Part shown: positions 7,691 through 15,284 of the stretch, piece after piece
Numbering within the stretch: the stretch's first letter is position 1
Layout: each line of letters starts with the position of its first letter
Assembly: GCA_050251415.1 (NCBI GenBank)
Contig: JBFWMT010000015.1
Location: 1 to 44,958, forward strand
DNA from: UBA8514 sp050251415
GTDB lineage: Bacteria > Bacillota > Clostridia > Lachnospirales > Anaerotignaceae
Direction of reading: 5' to 3'
Length of the DNA stretch: 44,958 nt
Translations under genes and position numbers: made by a program
Notes under the pieces: generated by a model
Database searches by the model: none
Told to the model about the DNA's origin: nothing
Seen by the model: the letters and a program-made list of their open reading frames with translations, nothing else

Positions 7691-8371
7691 ATGGACAATG
7701 AAAATTCTTATCAAATGCCTTTGTTGGGTGATTTATCCCCAAGTTTTGAGGCAATAACTACTCAAGGTAAAATAAATTTCCCCCAGGATTACAGAGGTAG
7801 TTGGGTGGTGCTTTTTTCACACCCAGCGGATTTCACACCTGTGTGCACCACAGAGCTTATGACGTTTGCCAGCATGGCAGATGAGTTCGAAGCATTAAAC
7901 ACAAAGCTTATAGGTTTGTCAGTAGATTCTCTTCATTCCCACATAGCATGGATAAGGGCAATGAACTCACTTGAATGGAAGGGTATGAAAAACACTGACA
8001 TCAAGTTTCCTATTATTGAGGATATAAAGATGGAAATTGCCCATAAATTTGGTATGATGCAGCCAAATCAATCTACAACACATGCGGTTCGTGCGGTGTT
8101 TATAATAGACCCTAATGCAATAATACGTACAATACTTTATTACCCTCTTTCAACAGGGCGTAATTTTGCCGAAATTAAAAGAGTTATTTCTGCATTGCAA
8201 AAAACCGACGAGGAAGGTGTTTCAACCCCAGCAGACTGGAAAGTTGGAGAGGATGTAATTATGCATACGCCAACTACCTGTGAGGCTGTAAAAGAACGAG
8301 TTGCAAACACGGATGAGGGTCTATATTGCTTAGATTGGTTCCTTTGTTTTAAAAGAGAAAAAGACAATTAA
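7691..8371 (+). CDS. Peroxiredoxin, Prx6 / archaeal-type subfamily
   Basis: Thiol peroxidase that reduces hydrogen and organic peroxides in the cytoplasm. The peroxidatic cysteine is Cys52 in HPADFTPVCTTE. The C-terminal AhpC-TSA-C part ends in YCLDWFLCF, so two further cysteines lie six residues apart (about 213 and 219), the spacing known for the resolving pair of archaeal Prx6-type enzymes; it may thus work as a 2-Cys enzyme. The frame has an ATG at 7685, but AAAGGGAGG ends only one base before it. The ATG at 7691 has a proper 7-base spacing and gives 226 residues. It has its own promoter. Confidence 0.92.
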   Translation: MDNENSYQMPLLGDLSPSFEAITTQGKINFPQDYRGSWVVLFSHPADFTPVCTTELMTFASMADEFEALNTKLIGLSVDSLHSHIAWIRAMNSLEWKGMKNTDIKFPIIEDIKMEIAHKFGMMQPNQSTTHAVRAVFIIDPNAIIRTILYYPLSTGRNFAEIKRVISALQKTDEEGVSTPADWKVGEDVIMHTPTTCEAVKERVANTDEGLYCLDWFLCFKREKDN

Positions 8372-8486
8372 ATATATTTAACTGTGAAAAAGCTATTGTG
8401 AGGGAACTTGTTCTATGCGCATAGGTTTACTTGGGAAAAATTGAACCTAAGCGCATTATTCAGAAGCGGTGAGAGGCGGAAATGGT

Positions 8487-10513
8487 ATGGGATTAAAAAA
8501 CAAAGACAAAAAGCAGACAGCAAACCACAAGTAAAAAAACACAGTTCAAAAGAAAAAAGCATTAAAACAAGAATTTTGGCAATTGTACTGGCACTTCTTA
8601 TTTTATCTCTTGGTACGGTATCAGCAATATTTTCAATATTGAGCCTTACCACAATAAAGGCAACGTCTGTTGAAATCTTGGGGGAAACAGCACATACAGC
8701 AGCAAAGGCTGTGGAAAACCGCTTGTTAAGAAGCAGGTCCATAGTTGAAGAGGTGGGCACGGTTGCTCGTTTATCAAACGCAACAACTTCAAAAGCAGAA
8801 AAGCAGAAAATTTTAGATAGCAAAGTTACACAATATGGGCTTATAAATATGGATGTTGCCGACAAAACAGGAAAATCCTTGCGTGGAGAAAATGTTTCGG
8901 GGGAAGATTTTTTTGAAGGCGCATTGCAAAGCCAAACCATTATAACAGCACCTATGCCTACGGCAGACGGTACTAAAACCACTATGAAAATGTCGGCACC
9001 TCTTTGGGATAAGGGTTTGTATAACACAAACGTTGTTGGTGTTGTTTATCTAGAAATTGATGGAAGTTTCCTTTCAAATATTACAAATGAAATTGAAATT
9101 GGCCAAACAGGATATGCTTACATATTTACCGAAGAGGGAACAGTAGTTGCCCATCCGGATGAAAGCATGGTATTAACTCAGTATAGCGTATTTGAAGCCA
9201 GCAAAACCGATGCAGCAATGAAGCCCCTGGCAGACCTAATTGCCCAAGCCGTTGCTAAAGGTGAAATTAGCGGCGATTACTCAATTGGAGGGGCTAAAAA
9301 ATTAGGTTTATTCCATGAAATAGAAGGTACGCCGTGGTTTATTGGTATAGGAATTGACTCTAACGAATTTATGGCTGGCGGATACAGGGCAATTGCTATT
9401 TGTTTGGGCATTTCTTTAGCGGCACTTATAGTTGCAGCGGCAATTGTTATTCGGTTTACACACAGCATAACAAAGCCTATTAAACAGGCTGAAGAAATGG
9501 CAAACGAAATGGCTAAGTGTAACTTTGATGTAGAAATGGAATACAAAGGCAACGATGAAATGGGCAGGCTTGCAAACAGCATGCGCCAAATGACAGCAAA
9601 CATAAAGGCAGTTGTAAGAGATGCGGCAAGAGGACTTGAGGAAATAGGTAAAGGCAATTTTCAAATTGCGCCAGAGGTGGAGTTTAATGGAGAGTTTGTG
9701 CGTATTTTAAATGCCATTGATGGTATAATAAGTTCCCTTAGCGATACATTGTCATCGGTTAAAACATCGGCAGACAGCGTTAATCTTGGATCAAGCCAGG
9801 TTTCTGTTGGGGCACAAACACTGGCACAGGGTGCAACCGAGCAGGCAAGTGCTTTAGAAGAATTGCTTGCCTCTATAGAATCTATTTCTGGGCAGATTAA
9901 GGAAAATGCCAGTAATGCAGACAAAGCAAATTGTGTTTCATCTAAAGTGGGTAATCAGCTGGTTTACAGCAACCAGCAAATGGATAAAATGATGGAAGCA
10001 ATTATACAAATTGAGGACAAATCAAAAGAAATAGGAAAGATTATTAGGGTTATAGATGATATTGCTTTCCAAACAAATATATTGGCATTAAATGCCGCAG
10101 TTGAAGCCGCAAGGGCAGGCGCAAGTGGTAAAGGTTTTGCAGTTGTTGCAGACGAGGTTAGAAACCTTGCAGGCAAATCCGCACAGGCGGCAAAAGAGAG
10201 CACTGTGCTTATTCAAGATGCAATTAAAGCCGTAAGTGAGGGTACTAAAATTGCAGAGGAAACCGCAAAGGCAATAGGTGAGGTTGTAGATAATGCAAAG
10301 CAGGTTGTGGAGGATGTTACACAAATTGCCAAGGCATCTAACCAACAGGCAGAAGCAATTTCTCAAATAACAAGTGGCCTTGACCAAATTTCAACGGTTG
10401 TACAAACGAATTCTGCAACGGCAGAAGAGAGTGCGGCGGCAAGCGAAGAACTTTCAGGACAGGCAACCATGCTTGAAGAAGAGGTAAGCAAATTTAGGCT
10501 TAAAGAGAAATAA
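8487..10513 (+). CDS. Methyl-accepting chemotaxis protein; start region out of frame at a slippery A-run
   Basis: Chemoreceptor with a basic N-terminal tail, TM1 (ILAIVLALLILSLGTVSA), an extracellular double-Cache-like sensor with GYAYIFTEEGTVVAHP, TM2 (near 9390-9450), a HAMP domain, and the conserved signalling hairpin IDDIAFQTNILALNAAVEA. The long frame has no convincing start: its first codon is a TTG at 8408 with poor spacing and an un-MCP-like leader. The best start is ATG 8487 with GAGAGGCGG upstream, but it is in another frame and stops at 8532-8534 after 15 codons. A_AAA_AAC at 8495-8501 would allow a -1 shift exactly into the long frame, giving about 675 residues. A lost A in that run (real or sequencing error) explains it equally well. 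Confidence 0.85.
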
Positions 10514-10526
10514 ATTTAAAAACCAC

Positions 10527-10555
10527 TTGACTTTTTAAAAGCAAAGTATTATTCT
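10527..10555 (+). promoter_or_regulatory. Promoter of the trp T-box leader
   Basis: TTGACT (10527-10532) and TATTCT (10550-10555) are 17 bases apart. The transcript would begin a few bases before the T-box stem I. Confidence 0.65.
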
Positions 10556-10569
10556 ATACAGAAGATAAA

Positions 10570-10846
10570 CCATTGAGAAAGAGGAGTAAGCTTTTAACAA
10601 TATTACAGAGAGCCGCTGAGGGTGTGAATGCGGTATGGCGTTGTTAGCTGAATGGACTTTTGAGGGCAGCCCCAAAGCTTTTATAAGCAAGTAGGCGCTG
10701 ACGGGAAACCCAAACCCGTTATAAATTATGGAATGTATGTCAGTACATTATAAGTGGTCAAATATTATTTGACAATTTGAGTGGTACCACGATTATAACT
10801 TTGTTTATAACCGCCTCAAGCATGATTGCTTGGGGCGGATTTTTTT
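10570..10846 (+). promoter_or_regulatory. T-box riboswitch, tryptophan-specific (UGG specifier)
   Basis: The leader has the parts of a T-box in order: an AGAGAG stem I start with GGTGTGAA-type apical sequence, GAA-TGG-ACTTTTGAG with the specifier codon TGG at 10653-10655, a stem III with ACGGG/CCCGT (around 10700-10720), and the T-box bulge segment GAGTGGTACCACG at 10779-10791. It ends in a terminator (10811-10846). The UGGU of the bulge pairs with the NCCA end of an uncharged tRNA. UGG means tRNA-Trp, so uncharged tRNA-Trp should turn on trpXYZ. A tRNA-Trp with a G discriminator would pair with the U by wobble. Confidence 0.88.
10811..10846 (+). terminator. T-box regulated terminator
   Basis: CCGCCTCAAGCA (10811-10822) pairs with TGCTTGGGGCGG (10827-10838), one G-U, followed by a T-run to 10846. 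It is the OFF-state hairpin of the T-box; the 5' arm lies just past the T-box sequence. Confidence 0.9.
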
Positions 10847-10886
10847 GTTCAAAAAATGACGAATTTAAAGAAAAGGGGTTTTTATA

Positions 10887-11948
10887 ATGAAAAAAAGAAT
10901 TTTAGCTTTGGTTTTAGGTTTAGCAATGACAACGGCACTTGCAGGATGTACTCCAAAGGCGTCAACACCAACGCCGGCAGAATCTTCTGCAACACCCAAC
11001 AGCAGTTCTGAAAAGGAAGAAGCAGCAGATGGTAAAAACTATACAATAGGTATTAGCCAGTTTGCAGTACATGGTTCTTTAGATAACTGCCGTGAAGGGT
11101 TTTTACAAGGTCTTGCTGAAGAAGGAATTATTGTGGGAGAAAATTTAACCGTTACATATGAAAATGCTCAGGCAGACACCGGCACAGCAGGACAGATTGC
11201 AGACAATTTTGTTTCAAACGGAGTTGATATGATTTGTGCTATTGCGACTCCAAGTGCCGCAAGCGCATATACAGCAGCAATGAAAAGTGATATTCCAGTA
11301 ATATACACAGCTGTATCAGACCCAATATCAGCAGGGCTTGCTAACGCAGATGGAACACCTGTGGCAGAAATTACAGGTACATCGGATAAACTTCCTGTTG
11401 AACAGCAGTTGGAAATGATAAGAAAAATGTTGCCAGATGCAAAATCCATTGGTATTATTTATACAACCAGCGAAGCTAATTCAGAAGCGACTGTTAAGGA
11501 ATATGAAGCACACGTTGCAGAGTTTGGTTTTACCCTTGAAACAGTTGGCATCAGCACTACAGCAGATATTCCACTTGCGGCAGACAGCCTTGTTGCTAAA
11601 GTGGATTGCATTAATAACTTAACAGATAACACAGTTGTTCAGGGTCTTGCTACGGTTCTTTCAAAGGCAAATGCGGTAAAAATACCTGTATTTGGCAGTG
11701 AGGTTGAACAGGTTAAAAACGGTTGTCTTGCGGCGGTAGGTATTGAATATACAGACCTTGGTATCCAGACAGGCAAAATGGCGGCTAAGGTATTAAAAGG
11801 CGAAGCAAAGGCTTCCCAAATGAATTTTGAGCTTATTTCAGAGTGTGGATTATATGTAAATAAAGCAGTTGCAACTGAACTTGGCATTACATTAGACGAA
11901 ACATATGTTGGCACAGCAGTAGAAAGTTTTGACGAGATAGCAAAATAA
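10887..11948 (+). CDS. trpX: Tryptophan ABC transporter substrate-binding lipoprotein TrpX
   Basis: 353 residues of the ABC_sub_bind family (PF04392, COG2984). It has a lipoprotein signal with the lipobox LAGC near residue 20, then a Thr/Ser/Pro-rich linker, then two lobes with GISQFAVHGSLDNCREGF and the hinge-side YTAVSDPISAGLA. AAAGGGG precedes ATG 10887. The family binds various small ligands, but the UGG T-box directly upstream points to tryptophan, as known for trpXYZ of other Firmicutes. Tryptophan as ligand rests on this regulation, not on pocket residues. Confidence 0.9.
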   Translation: MKKRILALVLGLAMTTALAGCTPKASTPTPAESSATPNSSSEKEEAADGKNYTIGISQFAVHGSLDNCREGFLQGLAEEGIIVGENLTVTYENAQADTGTAGQIADNFVSNGVDMICAIATPSAASAYTAAMKSDIPVIYTAVSDPISAGLANADGTPVAEITGTSDKLPVEQQLEMIRKMLPDAKSIGIIYTTSEANSEATVKEYEAHVAEFGFTLETVGISTTADIPLAADSLVAKVDCINNLTDNTVVQGLATVLSKANAVKIPVFGSEVEQVKNGCLAAVGIEYTDLGIQTGKMAAKVLKGEAKASQMNFELISECGLYVNKAVATELGITLDETYVGTAVESFDEIAK

Positions 11949-11976
11949 AGCATAAGAAATTTTAGGAGGAACAGAT

Positions 11977-12855
11977 ATGGGCATCTTCATTGGTGTGTTG
12001 GAGCAGGGACTTATTTACGGAGTTATGGCTCTTGGCATTTACATTACCTATAAAATATTGGATTTTCCAGACTTAACCGTGGATGGAAGTTTCCCAATGG
12101 GAGCGGCAGTGACGGCAGTGCTACTAACAAAAGGAGTAAATCCATATCTGGCTCTTCTTATATCTTTTTTGGCAGGTGCAGTTGCAGGTATATGCACAGG
12201 GCTGATACATGTTAAGCTTAAAGTAAGGGATTTGCTTTCGGGAATTATTATGATGACGGCACTTTACAGCATTAATTTAAGAATTACAGGCAAGGCAAAT
12301 GTACCTCTTTTTACCAATGAAACGGTACTGGAAAACAGGGTTATAGACGGAGTATTTGCTAATATACCATTATTGCAAATACTTATTGGAGCACTAATTA
12401 TTGCTCTTATTGTAAAAATTCTTTTAGACGCCTATTTAAAAACAAAATCTGGCTACTTACTTCGTGCTGTGGGTGATAACGAAACTATTGTAACCAGCCT
12501 TGCAAAAGACAAGGGTACGGTTAAAATTATTGGCCTTGCAATAGCCAACGCTATGGTGGCATTAGGTGGAAGCGTTATGTGCCAGCAACAAAGGTTTTTT
12601 GATGTTTCCATGGGAACGGGTACAATGGTTATTGGTCTTGCCAGTGTTATTATAGGTACAAATATATTTAAAAATACAAAAATTAAGCCAACTACAGCAG
12701 TGCTGATAGGCTCTATTATATATAAGGGTTGCGTTGCTTTTGCAATATGGTGTGGGCTTAAAGCAACAGATATGAAGCTGATTACATCGGCGTTATTCCT
12801 TGTTATTATAGTTGTAACGATGGACAGAAAAAGGAAGGTGAAAGGCAATGCTTGA
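11977..12855 (+). CDS. trpY: Tryptophan ABC transporter permease TrpY
   Basis: 292-residue membrane protein of the COG4120 permease family (BPD_transp_2). YGVMALGIYITYKILDFPDL and TVDGSFPMGAAVTA near the N-terminus are characteristic, and about eight to nine hydrophobic segments follow. TTAGGAGGA lies before ATG 11977. Its end overlaps the start of trpZ by 8 bases, which implies translational coupling. It should form the channel for the ligand carried by TrpX. Confidence 0.92.
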   Translation: MGIFIGVLEQGLIYGVMALGIYITYKILDFPDLTVDGSFPMGAAVTAVLLTKGVNPYLALLISFLAGAVAGICTGLIHVKLKVRDLLSGIIMMTALYSINLRITGKANVPLFTNETVLENRVIDGVFANIPLLQILIGALIIALIVKILLDAYLKTKSGYLLRAVGDNETIVTSLAKDKGTVKIIGLAIANAMVALGGSVMCQQQRFFDVSMGTGTMVIGLASVIIGTNIFKNTKIKPTTAVLIGSIIYKGCVAFAIWCGLKATDMKLITSALFLVIIVVTMDRKRKVKGNA

Positions 12856-13621
12856 GTTGCAGAACATAAGTAAATATTACAACCCAGGCACAATTAACGA
12901 AATGTGCCTTTTTAACAACTTTAATCTGTCAGTGAATGAGGGAGAGTTTGTATCGGTTGTAGGCAGTAACGGTTCGGGGAAAACTTCTATGCTGAATATC
13001 ATTTGTGGCAGCATAGATATTGACGGTGGTAATATTTTAATTAATGACAAAAATATTTCCCGAATGAAGGAATTTGAAAGGAACAAGGTGATTGGACGTG
13101 TTTTTCAAAATCCATCCATGGGGACTTGCCCAACCATGACAATACTTGAGAATATGTCCATAGCAGACAACAAAGGAAAAGCTTTTGGCTTGGGACGTGG
13201 TACAAACAAAGCACGCATTAATTTTTACAAGGAACAGCTTAAACAGCTTAATTTAGGTCTGGAAGATAAGATGAATATTAAGGTGGGTTCGCTTTCTGGC
13301 GGACAGAGACAGGCAATGGCGTTGCTTATGGCAACTATGACACCCATTGATTTTCTTATTCTTGACGAGCATACAGCCGCCCTTGATCCTAAAACGGCGG
13401 ACCTTATTATGGAGCTCACGGATAAGGTGGTTAAAGAAAAAAAGCTGACTACTATTATGGTTACCCACAACCTTAGATACGCTATAGATTATGGCAACCG
13501 CCTTATAATGATGCACCAAGGCAATGCCATATTGGATAAAAACCCAGAAGAAAAGGCAGAAACTAAGGTTGAGGATATTTTAAAGATGTTTAACCAAATT
13601 AGCATAGAATGCGGAAATTAA
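12848..13621 (+). CDS. trpZ: Tryptophan ABC transporter ATPase TrpZ
   Basis: ABC ATPase of 257 residues (COG1101). Walker A GSNGSGKT is at residues 39-46, the signature is SLSGGQRQAMALLMA, and Walker B is DFLILDEHTAALDP with H in place of the usual P, typical of this family. The switch histidine is in IMVTHNL. The start overlaps the trpY end. The operon ends in a very strong terminator beginning 55 bases later. Confidence 0.93.
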   Translation: MLELQNISKYYNPGTINEMCLFNNFNLSVNEGEFVSVVGSNGSGKTSMLNIICGSIDIDGGNILINDKNISRMKEFERNKVIGRVFQNPSMGTCPTMTILENMSIADNKGKAFGLGRGTNKARINFYKEQLKQLNLGLEDKMNIKVGSLSGGQRQAMALLMATMTPIDFLILDEHTAALDPKTADLIMELTDKVVKEKKLTTIMVTHNLRYAIDYGNRLIMMHQGNAILDKNPEEKAETKVEDILKMFNQISIECGN

Positions 13622-13830
13622 GCACAAGTGCTTTAAATCAAGCCGCAAGCCGACTTGATTTAGGTATTGGTAGGGAAAAAGTCAGTGTTTTCAAATCAGG
13701 CTTAACAGCCTTGAAAACACTGACTTTTTTGCGATCCGGTGGAAATGAATTCCGCCTGCACGATTCCAATTGGGAACTCTTTGTTCCCAAGCCCTCAGCG
13801 AGCTATATAAATTGATGGCTTAACAAAGCC
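13621..13830. repeat. Cluster of six consecutive hairpins between trpZ and mscL
   Basis: Perfect or near-perfect stems follow one another: AGCAC/GTGCT (13621-13632), TAAATCAAG/CTTGATTTA (13634-13662), the 19-bp terminator stem (13676-13729), GGTGGAA/TTCCGCC (about 13738-13756), TTGGGAAC/GTTCCCAA (13770-13790) and GGCTT/AAGCC (13817-13830). No gene is seen. Only the third is needed to explain termination. The rest resembles a structured intergenic repeat or RNA. Confidence 0.6.
13676..13730 (+). terminator. Strong bidirectional terminator of trpXYZ (and mscL)
   Basis: AAAAAGTCAGTGTTTTCAA (13676-13694) pairs perfectly with its complement at 13711-13729. The loop itself folds (GGCT/AGCC). A T-run ends at 13730 and an A-run precedes the left arm, so it can act for trpZ on the plus strand and mscL on the minus strand. 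Confidence 0.93.
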
Positions 13831-13847
13831 GTAGTTACATATTACCT

Positions 13848-14315
13848 TTATTCAAGATTTGAGGTGCAATTTGGGCATCTTACTGCATCAATTGCAATTT
13901 CTGTTTTACAATAAATACACACTTTTGTTTTAGATGCCTCTGGCTTTTCTTCCGTAGTGTTTTTGCGCTTATTGGCAAGTAAATTCATTCCTTTTACCAT
14001 AAGAAATATTACCAATGCCATTAGCACGAAGTTTACAACCGCCGTTATAAACGTTCCGTAATTCAAGGTTGCAGCACCAGCCTCCTGGGCCAACGCAAGT
14101 GTTGAATACGTGTTGCCGTCCAAAGCAAAAAACATATTGGAAAAGTCCAACCCTCCCACCAATTTGGAAATAAGCGGCATAATAATATCTTTTACTAGAG
14201 AGTCAATAATTCCTTTGAATGCTCCACCTATAATGATACCAATTGCCATATCCATTACATTACCACGGGTAATAAATTCTTTGAACTCTCCAAAAAATCC
14301 CTTAGCTTTTCCCAT
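13848..14315 (-). CDS. mscL: Large-conductance mechanosensitive channel MscL with C-terminal zinc ribbon
   Basis: Pressure-release channel of the cytoplasmic membrane. The N-terminal amphipathic helix and TM1 are seen in FFGEFKEFITRGNVMDMAIG and IIIGGAFKGIIDSLVKDI, and TM2 in FITAVVNFVLMALVIFLMV. After a charged linker the protein adds VCIYCKTEIAIDAVRCPNC, a CxxC...CxxC zinc ribbon of about 30 residues, absent from classical MscL (about 130-140 residues) and facing the cytoplasm. The ATG at 14315 with AAGGTGG upstream is the best start (155 residues). A GTG at 14327 overlaps the ribosome site. Confidence 0.93.
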   Translation of the reverse strand: MGKAKGFFGEFKEFITRGNVMDMAIGIIIGGAFKGIIDSLVKDIIMPLISKLVGGLDFSNMFFALDGNTYSTLALAQEAGAATLNYGTFITAVVNFVLMALVIFLMVKGMNLLANKRKNTTEEKPEASKTKVCIYCKTEIAIDAVRCPNCTSNLE

Positions 14316-14454
14316 AAAGACAACCACCTTTTTTCAACAATAAAATTTTAATAAGCACAATATAGCATAAAATGTATTAAAATACAATAATGGAAAGCTT
14401 TGATAAAATAGGGTATTGAAGGACAAGCCTGAGCCAAGGGTTCCTGTAACACTT

Positions 14455-14495
14455 AAAAAAGCGATATCTGTAAACACTGCAGATATCGCTTTTTT
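14455..14495. terminator. Bidirectional terminator downstream of the TetR gene
   Basis: AAAAAAGCGATATCTG (14455-14470) is the exact complement of the arm at 14480-14495, ending in a T-run in both directions. It lies 47 bases past the tetR stop on the minus strand. Confidence 0.9.
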
Positions 14496-14541
14496 AAAAC
14501 GTGAATATTGGGTTCCTTTAAGTTGTAAGTAAAAATAAAAT

Positions 14542-15129
14542 TTACAGTTTTTGCTGTAATATGCTTGTTGCTGCTGCAGATATAAGCTTGTCCGTCACAA
14601 GTACCAATTCATTTTTTGGCAGTCTCATTGAAGTGTCAAACCACTCTTTTATAAGACCCAATATGCCCGATGTTACAAAGCTGAAAAAATAGTCCAAATA
14701 CTCTTGGTTGTAGTTTGGATAGGCCATTTGTATCATGGAAACGCCGTTATTACGTATAAGTTTTTGAAACTTTTCCCAAAAATCGTTAGAAGTTTTACTT
14801 TGAAACAAAACACGACAGACATCAAGGTTGTCTACTATATAATCTACAATAGGGGATATAACGGGCAATATGCTGTGGGCGTCAACCTGTGGACAGTAGG
14901 TGTCTATCATAGCCTGAAAATCCCCCAAAACCTCATTTTCTATTTTCTCCAATAAATCGTAGGTATCGTTGTAGTGCAAATAAAAAGTGCCTCGGTTTAA
15001 ATCAACTAAATCAGTGATGTCTTTTACACGGATGTCTTTAAACTCTTTTTCTTTCATTAGTGAGGCAAATCCGCTTTTTAACAGCTTTTTTGTTCGTCTA
15101 ATTCTACGGTCTTCTTGTCTAGTATCCAT
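14542..15129 (-). CDS. TetR/AcrR family transcriptional regulator
   Basis: 195 residues. The N-terminal helix-turn-helix spans about residues 10-55, with the TetR mark VKDITDLVDLNRGTFYLHY and DTYDLLEKIE after it. The C-terminal ligand domain resembles the TetR_C_8 type often found in Firmicutes. AAAGGAG precedes the ATG at 15129. The gene is divergent from the MMPL exporter 155 bases away, so it very likely represses that operon and itself. I see no clean palindrome in the gap; two TTCAAA direct repeats at about 15176-15200 are the only candidate. Confidence 0.92.
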   Translation of the reverse strand: MDTRQEDRRIRRTKKLLKSGFASLMKEKEFKDIRVKDITDLVDLNRGTFYLHYNDTYDLLEKIENEVLGDFQAMIDTYCPQVDAHSILPVISPIVDYIVDNLDVCRVLFQSKTSNDFWEKFQKLIRNNGVSMIQMAYPNYNQEYLDYFFSFVTSGILGLIKEWFDTSMRLPKNELVLVTDKLISAAATSILQQKL

Positions 15130-15208
15130 AAATTTACTCCTTTTTTAAAACTAATATACATTTTCAGAAATAATGTTCAAATATTAACAAAAGTTCAAAG
15201 ATTGATTA

Positions 15209-15237
15209 TTGCCTTTATTATCTAATAGCATTATAAT
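15209..15237 (+). promoter_or_regulatory. Promoter of the MMPL exporter operon
   Basis: TTGCCT (15209-15214) and a perfect TATAAT (15232-15237) lie 17 bases apart, about 45 bases before the start codon. It sits in the tetR-MMPL divergent gap, where the regulator would act. Confidence 0.7.
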
Positions 15238-15284
15238 TCAATTGTCATAAAAAAGCAACACAATGTTGGATAATGGAGGACAAT

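Noticed and set aside
8408..8486. TTG at 8408 as start of the chemoreceptor
   Set aside because: Shine-Dalgarno spacing is only about 3 bases and the leader (FYAHRFTWEKLNLSALF...) does not look like a receptor N-terminus; ATG 8487 plus a shift fits better.
13609..13815. 68-residue frame after trpZ
   Set aside because: It runs through the strong terminator and hairpin cluster and has no plausible start site.
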